DNA of 64,000 bases. Source: Pseudarthrobacter sp. Its GTDB lineage: Bacteria; Actinomycetota; Actinomycetes; Actinomycetales; Micrococcaceae. Shown here in pieces: positions 36,859-45,900 of the stretch; position 1 is the first letter of the stretch, and every line of letters begins with the position of its first letter. Under the pieces are notes generated by a model that was given only the letters and a program-made list of their open reading frames with translations, made no database searches and had not been told where the DNA came from. The translations under genes were made by a program, and so were the position numbers. The DNA lies in the NCBI GenBank assembly GCA_031178005.1, contig JAPSJV010000003.1, positions 124,001-188,000 on the forward strand, read 5' to 3'.

Positions 36859-37566
36859 ATGCCCCATCACGGTAACGAAGAAGAGCACGATCCGGCGGTC
36901 GAGCCAGTCGAGATCCAACAGGAGCGGGAACAGGAACGCGAGCAGTCCGGCCGCCAGGAACCGGTCATCCGGGACAACCGCAAGGTTGACCCGGTGACGG
37001 GAAAGGCGCGGCACCCGGAGTCCCAGTCTCCGGTGGTCGAGCCTGTCGAGACCGACGCCGACGCCCTGGCCCAGGCCGAGGAAATCCTCAACGGCATCGA
37101 AGTGCCTGCTGAGGAATCCGTGGCCCAGGGGGTTTCGGGCGCAGCTTCCGGCCCCGAGGCTGCCGAACTGAAGAACGACCTTCTCCGCCTGCAGGCCGAG
37201 TACGTCAACTACCGCAAGCGAGTCGAGCGTGACCGCGCCGTGGCAGGGGAGATGGCCGTCATCGGCGTCCTGAACTCCCTGCTTCCGGTGCTGGATGACA
37301 TCGACGCAGCCCGCCAGCACGGCGACCTCGCGGACGGCCCGTTCGCCGCGATCTCTGCCAAGCTGGAGAATGCGCTAAAGACGTACAACCTGGTCCGCAT
37401 CGATGAGACCGGCGTGGAGTTCGATCCGACCATCCACGAGGCCCTCATCCAGCAGCCCGGCGAGGACATCGAGGTTGACACCGTCAGCCAGGTTCTTCGT
37501 TCCGGCTACAAGGCAGGTGAGCGCGTGCTCCGCGCCGCACAGGTGATCGTGGCCGTTCCGGCTTAG
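36859..37566 (+). CDS. grpE: Nucleotide exchange factor GrpE
   Basis: A 235-residue GrpE beginning two bases after the dnaK stop. Residues 1-90 are a long charged, disordered extension, longer than in E. coli GrpE (197 residues in total). The core follows: LKNDLLRLQAEYVNYRKRVERDRAVAGEMAVIGVLNSLLPVLDDIDAARQHGD, then YNLVRIDETGVEFDPTIHEALIQQ and the C-terminal beta domain VLRSGYKAGERVLRAAQVIV. It releases ADP from DnaK and acts as a thermosensor. A structured 270-bp gap separates it from dnaJ. Confidence 0.96.
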   Translation: MPHHGNEEEHDPAVEPVEIQQEREQEREQSGRQEPVIRDNRKVDPVTGKARHPESQSPVVEPVETDADALAQAEEILNGIEVPAEESVAQGVSGAASGPEAAELKNDLLRLQAEYVNYRKRVERDRAVAGEMAVIGVLNSLLPVLDDIDAARQHGDLADGPFAAISAKLENALKTYNLVRIDETGVEFDPTIHEALIQQPGEDIEVDTVSQVLRSGYKAGERVLRAAQVIVAVPA

Positions 37567-37584
37567 TCGGGTCGACTCGGCGCT

Positions 37585-37648
37585 AGGCCGGATAGAGGGC
37601 GGTGCCCGCTTCGCGGTGCCCTCCACACCGCCGCCCCCTATCCGGCCT
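37585..37648 (+). terminator. Imperfect hairpin after grpE
   Basis: Arms 37585-37604 and 37626-37648 pair over about 20 bp with one mismatch and a 3-base bulge, starting 19 bases after the grpE stop. There is no T-run. It may weaken read-through into dnaJ or stabilise the dnaK-grpE transcript. Confidence 0.5.
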
Positions 37649-37697
37649 CCGCGCCCGCAGTTTTCTCGCCTAAGGTGAGGTGACAACACAGCTCGCA

Positions 37698-37801
37698 GCG
37701 ATATATGGGCCCCGGGAGTGGCATCGGGCCTGCCGGAGCGTGGCGGCGCGGGTCCGCAAGGACCCAGCCGCCACGCGAAGGGGCGGGGGCCCATATATCG
37801 C
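37698..37801. repeat. Two-level palindromic element between grpE and dnaJ
   Basis: An outer perfect 16-bp inverted repeat (GCGATATATGGGCCCC at 37698-37713, its complement at 37786-37801) encloses an inner stem: GCGTGGCGGC (37738-37747) with 37767-37776, then GGGTCC (37750-37755) with GGACCC (37760-37765), closed by a GCAA tetraloop. The AT-rich tips of the outer arms and the nested form resemble repetitive extragenic palindromes or a MITE; an RNA structure with a GNRA loop is also possible. Confidence 0.65.
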
Positions 37802-37839
37802 GGAGAGCTTAGTAAGCACAGATTTGAAAGGAAACGCCA

Positions 37840-38814
37840 TTGGCTAGCCAGGATTGGGTGGACAAGGATTTTTATAAGATCCTTGGTGTTGCCAAGGACG
37901 CTTCCGACGCCGACATCAAGAAGGCCTACCGGAAGCTTGCGCGCGAGCACCACCCTGACACCAACTCCGGTAATGCTGCTTCGGAGAAGAAGTTCAAGGA
38001 CATTTCCGAGGCTTACTCGGTGCTGTCAGACGCCGAAGAGCGCCAGCAGTATGACGCCATCCGGGCCATGGGCGGCGGGGCACGGTTTGCTCCCGGCGGC
38101 GCAGGTGCCGGCGGCAATGCAGGTTTCGAGGATATGTTCGGCGGCCTGTTCACCGGCAACGCCGGGCGGCACGCGGGCGGGTTCAGTACCTCCGGCGGCA
38201 TTCCGCCCGAGTTTGCGGACCTCTTTGGCGGCGGTTTTGGCGGCCCTGCGGGTTACCAGCGGACCCCGCAGAAGGGTGCCGACAGGACTGCAACCACCAG
38301 CATTTCCTTCGCCGGTTCCATCCGGGGAACCACCATCGGCCTCCGCGAACCCAACGGCGAGGTCATCGACGTCCGTGTTCCGGCCGGCATCAAAGACGGC
38401 CAGAAAGTGCGTGTTCGCGGCAAGGGCCAGCCCGGAGCCGCGGGCAACGGCGACCTGATGGTCCAGGTCTCGGTCAAGCCGCACCCGTTCTACACGCGCG
38501 ACGGCGACAACCTTCGCATCCACGTTCCCGTGACCTTCGCAGAAGCTGCTTTGGGCGCGGAGATCGAGGTTCCGACGTTCGACGGCGAGCATGTCCGGGT
38601 CCGTGTTCCGGCTGGCACCCCGTCCGGGCGCACCCTCAGGGTGAAGGGCCACGGCGTGAAGACCTCAAAGGCAACGGGCGATCTGCTGGTGACGATCGAC
38701 GTCGCCGTTCCCGCCAACCTGAGCAAGGCTGCGGAGGAAGCAGTGCGGGCATTCGCCGAAGCAACCGCCGACGCCGATGTCCGTGAGGGCCTCGCCGCCA
38801 AAGCCCGGTTGTAG
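37840..38814 (+). CDS. dnaJ: Co-chaperone DnaJ, class B-like (no zinc finger)
   Basis: A 324-residue J-protein starting at TTG 37840 with AAAGGAAA seven bases before; no better start exists. The J domain is at residues 8-72 with the HPD motif in [11 protein letters not shown], which stimulates DnaK ATPase. A Gly/Phe-rich region follows to about residue 145. The four CxxCxGxG zinc repeats of class A DnaJ are absent; two C-terminal beta domains ([22 protein letters not shown] and [15 protein letters not shown], then [22 protein letters not shown]) remain, as in CbpA/DnaJ1 of actinobacteria. It is part of the heat-shock operon. Confidence 0.93.
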   Translation: MASQDWVDKDFYKILGVAKDASDADIKKAYRKLAREHHPDTNSGNAASEKKFKDISEAYSVLSDAEERQQYDAIRAMGGGARFAPGGAGAGGNAGFEDMFGGLFTGNAGRHAGGFSTSGGIPPEFADLFGGGFGGPAGYQRTPQKGADRTATTSISFAGSIRGTTIGLREPNGEVIDVRVPAGIKDGQKVRVRGKGQPGAAGNGDLMVQVSVKPHPFYTRDGDNLRIHVPVTFAEAALGAEIEVPTFDGEHVRVRVPAGTPSGRTLRVKGHGVKTSKATGDLLVTIDVAVPANLSKAAEEAVRAFAEATADADVREGLAAKARL

Positions 38815-38826
38815 GGCGGAGTGGTC

Positions 38827-39246
38827 ATGAACATCAGTGCTGACCAGCCGATCTTCGTGATCTCGGTGGCTGCGGAACTGGCGGACATGCACCCGCAGAC
38901 GCTGAGGCAGTACGACCGCCTGGGCCTGGTGTCGCCCCGGCGTGCGCCGGGGAAGTCACGGCGCTATTCCCAGCGGGACATCAACATGCTCCGGGAGATC
39001 CAGCGGCTGTCCCAGGAGGGCGTCTCGCTGGAGGGCATCAAGAGGATCCTCCAGCTGGAGAACCAGGTGGCCGCCTTGCAAAGCCGGGTCAACGAACTGA
39101 CCGAGGAACTGAATGTCCGTCGCCGCCAGCCGCTGGACTCCCGCATCTTCGCGGCGGGGGCGGCCGGCGACGTCGTAAGCCTGGCCCGCGGCCAGCGGCC
39201 GCAGGCCAGGTCGCAGGCCGTGGTGGTGTGGCGGCCGAAGCTGTAA
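38827..39246 (+). CDS. hspR: Heat-shock repressor HspR (MerR family)
   Basis: A 139-residue MerR-type protein. Start ATG 38827 has GGCGGAG five bases upstream; GTG 38821 is in frame too. The N-terminal winged helix reads FVISVAAELADMHPQTLRQYDRLGLVSPRRAPGKSRRYSQRDINMLREIQRL, the signature of HspR, followed by a coiled-coil (ILQLENQVAALQSRVNELTEEL) for dimerisation. HspR represses its own operon at HAIR sites and uses DnaK as corepressor, releasing on heat shock. Last gene of dnaK-grpE-dnaJ-hspR; starts six bases after the dnaJ stop codon region. Confidence 0.95.
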   Translation: MNISADQPIFVISVAAELADMHPQTLRQYDRLGLVSPRRAPGKSRRYSQRDINMLREIQRLSQEGVSLEGIKRILQLENQVAALQSRVNELTEELNVRRRQPLDSRIFAAGAAGDVVSLARGQRPQARSQAVVVWRPKL

Positions 39247-39296
39247 CTCCGGGCCACCGTCGCGGGCTGCTTTTGCCGAGGTCATACAGTAGGGTG

Positions 39297-40559
39297 ATGC
39301 GCACCTTGAATCCGGCTGAATCCGGGACGTACCTGCTGGCCGGCACGATCCTGACCGATGGAACAGCCCAGCCGGATTCCGTAGTTGCCTTCTCCGGCGG
39401 CCTCATCACCTACACCGGCCCGCGGTCCGGCCTGGATCCATCCCTGCTGCCCGGACCTGAAGAGATCGAACTGCCACCGGGCAGCATGATCCTGCCCGGC
39501 CTCGTCGACCTGCACTGCCACGGTGCTGCCGGCGGTGACTTTCCGAGCGGTTCCGGTGAGGCGGCGCGAACCGCAGTGGATTACCTGCACCGCAGCGGCA
39601 CCACCACGCTGCTTGCCAGCCTGGTGACGGCATCCCGGGAAGACCTGTTGCGCGGAATGGAAGGCCTCAGCGTTCTCGCCGGCCAAGGTCTCATAGCCGG
39701 TATCCATGCGGAGGGCCCGTTCCTTTCCCACGTCCGCTGCGGCGCCCAGGATCCCAGGTTCCTCCTCGACCCGGACCTGGATTTCACCCAGGAGCTGATT
39801 GCCGCTGCCGGCGGTTACTTGCGCACCATGACGTACGCCCCGGAACTGCCTGGTGCCAGTGCCCTGGTGCAGCTGCTTGTCCGGAACGGTGTTGTTCCGT
39901 CCCTGGGGCACACGGACGCGGATGCTTTTTCGACGGCGGCCTCCCTCACCGGGGCGGCCGGGCTGCTGGCCGGGTCCGGAGACCTGGAGACGTCGCGTCC
40001 CACCGTCACGCACCTCTTCAACGGAATGCCGCCCCTGCACCACCGCAGCCCAGGCCCGGTGGCCGCGTGCCTCCGCCTTGCCGCCAGAGGCACAGTGGCA
40101 GTGGAGCTTATCGCCGACGGCGCGCACCTGGATCCGGAAACAGTCCGCATGGTCTTCGAGCTGGTGGGCGCGGAAAATGTGGTCCTGGTGACGGATTCAA
40201 TGGCTGCAACCGGGTTGCCTGATGGCGATTACCAGCTGGGTCCGGCGGCCGTTTCCGTACAGGGCTCCGTGGCCAGGCTGGGCAGCAACGGTTCCCTGGC
40301 CGGCGGCACCGCCACCCTCCTGGACGTTGTGCGGCGGACCATCAGTGCCGGAGTGGACCCAGCGGCCGCCGTCGCATCGGCCACTGCGGTTCCGGCCGCG
40401 ATCATAGGGCGCCAGCACCAGGTGGGAAGCCTTCGTGCGGGCCTGCAGGCCGACGTCGTGGTGGTTGACGCCGACTTCCGCAGGGTCTTGGTCCTGCGGG
40501 GAGGACGCCCATTGGCCCAGCCCGTCGTGGAGCAGGCGCCTGCACCCCAGGCTCACTGA
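39297..40559 (+). CDS. nagA: N-acetylhexosamine-6-phosphate deacetylase (NagA/AgaA)
   Basis: A 420-residue amidohydrolase from ATG 39297. It has the N-terminal metal motif LPGLVDLHCHGAAGGDF (HxHG), the substrate/metal glutamate in GIHAEGPFLS, then VPSLGHTDADA, THLFNGMPPLHHRSPG, ELIADGAHLDPE and the catalytic Asp in LVTDSMAATG. This is the NagA family, which removes acetate from GlcNAc-6-P or GalNAc-6-P. It lies at the left edge of a GalNAc/O-glycan gene group and ends 14 bases from the convergent sulfatase gene, so AgaA (GalNAc-6-P) activity is plausible; the two cannot be told apart by eye. Confidence 0.88.
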   Translation: MRTLNPAESGTYLLAGTILTDGTAQPDSVVAFSGGLITYTGPRSGLDPSLLPGPEEIELPPGSMILPGLVDLHCHGAAGGDFPSGSGEAARTAVDYLHRSGTTTLLASLVTASREDLLRGMEGLSVLAGQGLIAGIHAEGPFLSHVRCGAQDPRFLLDPDLDFTQELIAAAGGYLRTMTYAPELPGASALVQLLVRNGVVPSLGHTDADAFSTAASLTGAAGLLAGSGDLETSRPTVTHLFNGMPPLHHRSPGPVAACLRLAARGTVAVELIADGAHLDPETVRMVFELVGAENVVLVTDSMAATGLPDGDYQLGPAAVSVQGSVARLGSNGSLAGGTATLLDVVRRTISAGVDPAAAVASATAVPAAIIGRQHQVGSLRAGLQADVVVVDADFRRVLVLRGGRPLAQPVVEQAPAPQAH

Positions 40560-40573
40560 ACATGCAGGGAAAG

Positions 40574-42031
40574 TTACAACCGCTCCCTCGTATGGCGCAG
40601 GATGGTGGTCACCGGCTGGCCGGCGAGCAGTTCGCCGTCTTTTACAAAGCCTTCCTCCCTGCCCGCAAGATCCACAATCAAGCGGTCCCGCCAGGCGGCC
40701 AGCAATTCGGCATGCTCTGGAAATACTGCCAGGTTCTGCGTCTCCGCAGGATCCTCACGGAGGTCGAAGAGTTGCTCAATTCCTTCGGCCGAACCCCACA
40801 CATATTTGTACCTGCCATCCGTCACCCACTGGATGGACTGCCCGAAGTACACATGCTCCCCATGAAGATGCTGGCGCGGGATCGGCTGATATTCATGAGC
40901 CCGTATGTAGGGTGCCAGGGATACCCCGTCCACGCTGTCCGGGATTTCCAGGCCTGCGAGGTCCAGGAGCGTGGGCATGATGTCCCGCAGCTCCACCACC
41001 TGGTCCACCGTCCGTGGGGACACCTGTTTGTTCCGGGAATCGGAGATGATCAGCGGCACCCTGGCCGAGCCCTCATAGGGCAACGCCTTGCGGAACATGT
41101 CGTGGTCTCCCATCATTTCGCCGTGGTCCGACGTGAATGCAATGACGGTGTCCTCCGCGAGCCCGAAGTCCGCCAGGGACTCAAGGATGCGGTTGATTTG
41201 CTGGTCGATGTGGGTCATGTGCCCGTAATACCCGGCGCGGGCGCGGTGAAGCATTTCCGGCGACAAACGGGCGATCGCGGCCTGGGTGTCACCGTCACGC
41301 CGGTGTGCCTCCCAGTGATGGCTCCAGTCTCCGCTGACCTGCGGAGCCTCGGGCTGGCCAAGGTACTGCTCGAAGGCCCAGGCGGGAGGATCGTACGGAG
41401 GGTGCGGACGATGGAAGGAGAGATACAGGAAAAATGGCTTTGAGGGATCACGCCGGTGCATCCAGTCAATGGCCTGGGTGGCGAGCCAGTTGGTAGGGTG
41501 CAGGCGCTCCGGCTTGTCCCATGGGCGGGCAATCACAGAATTGCAGTTCACTCCGTTGTCGAAATACTCCTCCTCCGGACCGACGCCGGGTTGCCGCCTG
41601 AGCCAGGGGACATAGTCGTCGAAGAACCGGAAGTCCTGCCGGTGCTCCCCGCGGGCGTGGTGCAGGAAGCCGTCATGTAAGGTGACATCGTCGAAGCCCA
41701 GCCGTGCGCGTTCGGGGTAGACGTGCATCTTTCCGATGGCCTGCGTGTGGTAGCCCGCCTTACGGAATTCTCCGGCAATGCTGATGGGATGGGCTTTCTC
41801 GAAGGGAACGCCCTCCTCATAGCCCACGCGCCCGTGCCGCTCCTGGGACTGCCCGGTGAAGAGCGCCACCCGGGCGGGCACACAGGTGGGCGTGGCGGAA
41901 TAGGCTTTACTGAACCTCGTCCCCGTGCGGGCCAGGGCGTCCAGGTGGGGAGTCTGCACCTGTGCATGGCCGTCGATGGAGAGACAATCCCCGCGCCACT
42001 GATCGGCACAGATCAAGATCACATTAGTCAT
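40574..42031 (-). CDS. Sulfatase, formylglycine-dependent, in the O-glycan cluster
   Basis: A 485-residue type I sulfatase from ATG 42031. Metal ligands are in ILICADQWRGD, the formylglycine motif is CVPAR (C50 to R54) in TPTCVPARVALFTGQ, and HPHPPYDPP/FTSDHGEMMGDH supply further metal and active-site residues. No signal peptide: it should act in the cytoplasm on imported sulfated sugars. It is divergent from the DeoR gene in the centre of the glycan cluster and converges on nagA, so a sulfated GalNAc or galactose is a sensible substrate. A choline-sulfatase or phosphonate-hydrolase role is less likely. Confidence 0.85.
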   Translation of the reverse strand: MTNVILICADQWRGDCLSIDGHAQVQTPHLDALARTGTRFSKAYSATPTCVPARVALFTGQSQERHGRVGYEEGVPFEKAHPISIAGEFRKAGYHTQAIGKMHVYPERARLGFDDVTLHDGFLHHARGEHRQDFRFFDDYVPWLRRQPGVGPEEEYFDNGVNCNSVIARPWDKPERLHPTNWLATQAIDWMHRRDPSKPFFLYLSFHRPHPPYDPPAWAFEQYLGQPEAPQVSGDWSHHWEAHRRDGDTQAAIARLSPEMLHRARAGYYGHMTHIDQQINRILESLADFGLAEDTVIAFTSDHGEMMGDHDMFRKALPYEGSARVPLIISDSRNKQVSPRTVDQVVELRDIMPTLLDLAGLEIPDSVDGVSLAPYIRAHEYQPIPRQHLHGEHVYFGQSIQWVTDGRYKYVWGSAEGIEQLFDLREDPAETQNLAVFPEHAELLAAWRDRLIVDLAGREEGFVKDGELLAGQPVTTILRHTRERL

Positions 42032-42039
42032 GTCCAATT

Positions 42040-42120
42040 ATGACTCAAATCTAGCCTTTTGATGCAACAAACATCATAGAATCAGATAAAAGAATCAAAA
42101 ATTTCACGCCGCCGACCCCA
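42040..42120. promoter_or_regulatory. AT-rich divergent promoter region with TTTGAT-type repeats
   Basis: The gap between the sulfatase and the DeoR gene is AT-rich relative to its surroundings, with TTTTGATG at 42057-42064, several TCA/TGA half-sites and AATCAAAAATTT at 42092-42103. These could be DeoR-type operators for both genes. Similar TTTGAT/ATCA elements occur upstream of the agaS-like gene and of the GH35/ABC divergon, but the consensus was not computed. Confidence 0.35.
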
Positions 42121-42136
42121 CTTGGAGAATATTCCC

Positions 42137-42931
42137 ATGATTCGCAGCGAACGACTTGAAGCAGTCCTGGACCTGCTCGCGGAGGCCGGCCAGGTCGACA
42201 TCGACGACATCGTGTCCACTCTGGGAGTTTCTCCGGCCACGGCCCGGCGCGATCTGGACAGCCTGGCAAAACAGCGGCTCCTCACGCGCACGCACGGCGG
42301 CGCCACTACCGGGACCGTCTCCTACGACCTGCCCGGACGCTACAACCGGGATGACAACGCCGAAGCCAAACAGCGGATCGCGGAGGCGGCATCGGAATTA
42401 ATCACGCCAGGAGTGGTGATCGGACTCAGCGGCGGAACAACCACCACGGCCCTGGCCCAGGTGCTGTCTACCCGCGCGGACCTCAACGCCAAATCAGATC
42501 ACGCGTTGCTTACCGTAGTGACCAATGCGATCAATATCGCAGCACAGTTGGCCGTGCGCCCGAACATCAAGGTCATCGTCATCGGTGGAGTGCTGAACCC
42601 GCGGTCCTATGAACTGGTGGGGCCTTACACGGACCTGGTAATGAACAGGATCGCCTTGGACCTGGCCTTTATCGGGGTCAACGGTATTGACCACACCGTG
42701 GGGCCCACGGTCTCGGACGAAAGTGAGGCCTCGGTCAATCTCCTGATGGCACAGCGCGCCACCACCAGCTACGTGCTGGCGGATTCCTCAAAGGTGGGAC
42801 GGCGGGCGTTGGCTACGCTGGGTGACTACGAATTCGCCCGGCTGATTACGGACTCAGGACTCACCGAAGAGGACAAGACTGCTTTCGAGGAACGCGGGGT
42901 TGACGTTACCGTGGTCCCGGCGAAAGCGTAA
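42137..42931 (+). CDS. DeoR family transcriptional regulator (AgaR-like)
   Basis: A 264-residue DeoR protein from ATG 42137. The N-terminal helix-turn-helix is MIRSERLEAVLDLLAEAGQVDIDDIVSTLGVSPATARRDLDSLAKQRLLTRTHGGA, the standard DeoR signature. The sugar-phosphate-binding domain has GVVIGLSGGTTTTALAQVL, VVTNAINIAAQLA, VIGGVLNPRSYELVGP and the late YVLADSSKVGR. Members sense phosphosugars. Placed between the sulfatase and GH101 genes, it is the natural regulator of the GalNAc catabolic group, as AgaR is in proteobacteria. Confidence 0.9.
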   Translation: MIRSERLEAVLDLLAEAGQVDIDDIVSTLGVSPATARRDLDSLAKQRLLTRTHGGATTGTVSYDLPGRYNRDDNAEAKQRIAEAASELITPGVVIGLSGGTTTTALAQVLSTRADLNAKSDHALLTVVTNAINIAAQLAVRPNIKVIVIGGVLNPRSYELVGPYTDLVMNRIALDLAFIGVNGIDHTVGPTVSDESEASVNLLMAQRATTSYVLADSSKVGRRALATLGDYEFARLITDSGLTEEDKTAFEERGVDVTVVPAKA

Positions 42932-42963
42932 TGCCCGCTCCTGCAGAGCAGGAGCGGGCATTA
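42929..42963. terminator. Bidirectional terminator between deoR and GH101 genes
   Basis: A perfect 15-bp stem (42930-42944 with 42948-42962), extendable by one pair, closes on the three-base loop AGA. It includes the stop codon of the DeoR gene and serves both converging transcripts. Confidence 0.85.
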
Positions 42964-42976
42964 CTTCCAGTAGTTG

Positions 42977-45900
42977 CTAGGGAGAACAGACGAACTTTGC
43001 GTCGGCCCAGTCGGCGTGATCGTTGCCGTTGCCATCGGCAGTGGCATCTGCAACCAGGTCGACATACTGCGCCCCGGTGACATCAACCGCCAGTGGCAAC
43101 GGCTCGCTCAGTGCACCGAGCACTGGTGTGGCCGCTTTGGTGACGCCGTCGGCCACCACGCTGAACTTCACGCTGCCGCGGGTCGCCTGGGCGTCGTCGA
43201 TGCCCACCACGGCACTGAAGCTGGTGCAGTAGCCGCCGAGGTAGTAGCGGATGGAACCGTTGGCGTGGGCGCCGAGCCCCTTGGCGTATACAGTCCCGTT
43301 CAGTTTCAGCGGTGTGCCGTCACCCGCGCCCTGGGGACCGTTGGACATATCCTTTTCCACAGGGCCCCAGCCGTTGGTGCTGCTGACCCAAGGATGATCA
43401 CTGGCGTAGACGGTGCCCTGCGGAGGCTTGGGCAACGTGCGCACCTGAGTGGTGGTGCTGATGCTGCGGGTACCGGCCGGCTCCGTAGTAGTGGTGTAGG
43501 TAGCCGTGGCCTTGATGGGGTAGTCGCCGTCGGCGGTAGCGGGAGCCGTCAGCTTCCACGTGGTGGCAAGCTTTCCGCCTGCGGGCAATGTTGTTGCGGC
43601 GGCCGGCGTAGCCGGGGTTGCCGTCCAGCCCTGCGGAAGCTCGAGTTCCACGGACAAGCCGCTGATCCCGGCCGGCTCGTCGGACGTGAAAGTCGTGACG
43701 AAGTCCTGGGCGGTACCCTGTTGCACCACGTCGCCCTTGAGGACGGCGCTGAGCTGGGCGCAGGCCGGAACTGCGTCGGAGGCGCCCAGGTCTTCAACCA
43801 GCAGGTTGTCCAGGGTGAAGTCCGAACCGCCCGCAGAACCAGTGCGCTGCAGGCCGACGAAGTAGTCACCGCAGAATCCCGTGTCCAGAATCTGCTCAAA
43901 GCGGGCGGTAGAGGTCTGTGCACCGATCGCCTGGCTTCCGGTCACTGCCGGCCCGGCCTGGGAATCATAGCCTGACACCCAGGCATACTGCCCTGCCTTG
44001 GAGTTCTGGTAATCGAAGGAGACCTTGTACTTGTGTCCGGCCACGAATGGCATCGTGTAGCCGGTGGTGCGGTACACGATGCCAGGGGTACCACCGGGGG
44101 CCCGGTTCTCCTCATGGGCGATGAGGGACCAGTTGCCGCCGAGGACCTCGTCGATGACGTTGGTGTGCCAGCCCTTCTGGGTGAAGGGTTCCCTACGTTC
44201 CGTAATGTGGGTCCGGGGATCATTGGAACCGCCGGCGTTGCCCTTCACGAACGGGCCCCAGCCCTGGTCCACATTTTCGAAGTCCTCGCTGAGGACGCCG
44301 GTGGTGGGAACGCGCTTGGTTTCCACGGCCCGGAAGTCGTCCACACGTACCTTGGCTGTGCCGTCTCCGGTATGGAAGGTAATGGTGGGGCGGATGCCGT
44401 TTGCAGGGACATCGATGAGCACGCGGAGACGCTGAAAGTTGGTGTCGTGCTTTTCGTCGGCCGCGATGAAGTTCGTCGCGTTGGAGCTGGAAACCGTGAT
44501 GGCCTCTGTCTTGCCCCCGGGAACCTCAACTTTGAGCGTGGTGGGGCGCTTCTGGCCGGGCTCGATTTCAACAAGGGCACTGACGGAGTACGTGCCGGCC
44601 TTGAACGGAAGCAGTTGCTGGGAGATCGCAGACGCACCCGCGCCCAGTTCTGCGTAGCGGCGGCCTTTGGAGTCGCGGACGGTCGTGGCGGAGCCGCTGG
44701 GGTTCCATTTGGCAAGATCTGCGGCGTTGAAGCCGGGGTCTTTGATCCGGGTGCCTTCGCCAAATGATGGGTCGGCGGGAACGCTGACTGTGGCGGCGTT
44801 GGCAGTCAGTACATACGGCTGGCCGGGATCGGCGGAAAGCGCGGCCTGGCCATTGACCACCGGGATGTCGGCCACCTTGACGCGTCCGTTGTCCGTCAGC
44901 TTGAACTGCTGCAGGCTGGTGGCGTCGCGGTACGCATCGGTCAGTGTCCAGGTGGTGCTGCCGCCCGCGGGGTTGTAGTGGTAGAGCTTATCGAGCGCTC
45001 CGCCCTTGGTGGATGCCCAAGGGAGCAGGTACTTGTCGCCCTGGAGCACGGAGACGCCGTCGACAGTGATGTCGCGCGTGGCAGCGGCATCGCCGGTCAC
45101 CGAAACGCCGTCGGCGAGGTCGATGCGGTCGGCGGTCCACTTGATGATCTCGTGGTGCTGCAGGTACTTTGCCGGCAGGTTGGAGGTCCAGATGTTGTTG
45201 TAGAAGGCGTTGAAGTCGTTCTGCCCGGTCCAGCCTTCGAATTCCACGATGTGGGAGACACCAAGCTTGGCGTCCGGGTTCCAGACGTCTGATTGGGTGT
45301 TGTTGATGAAGCGCAGGATTTGGGAGTTGACGCCCTTGTTGGTGCTGCCGCCGTATTTCTCGTCGTTGGCCCAATGCGACCACGTGTTGTTGCGGGAGAG
45401 TTTGTCCGCCCATTCCGAACCTACCCGGAAGCCGTTCTTGACCAGCTCCTCCTGGATGGTTTCCGCGAGCCAACCGTATTCGTAATAGACGTCCACGTAG
45501 ACGAAGTCGAGGTTGTCGTCGGTGGCGTCGGCGAGTTCCTTGATGCGCTGGGCCAGCTTGCCTGAGTTGATGTCCTGGCGCTGGTTGATGATGTAGGACT
45601 GGTCAAGCCAGTTCCAGCCAAGGTTTTTGTTTGCCGTCAGGAGGTCTTCGGCGAAGGATTTGGCCTCGGGGTAGATCTCGGTGGCGTTGATGTGGACGCC
45701 AAAGGAGGCATTCCACTGCTTGCCGGCCGAGGCAAGCTTGTTCAGGTCTTCCAGGCCGCCGGCCCGGGCGTTGAAATTATTGCCGTAGTCCGTATTGGCT
45801 GAATCGTGGCCTTCGCTGGTGTAGCCCTTGAGCATGGCAACCTGGCCGAGTCCGTCAGTGGCGAGGGAGATGCGCTTGACGTCGTCGAGGGTGCGCAGGA

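Noticed and set aside
37698..37801. Simple rho-independent terminator
   Set aside because: Two stacked stems of 16 bp and 10+6 bp and no T-run are more than a terminator needs, so it is listed as a repeat element.
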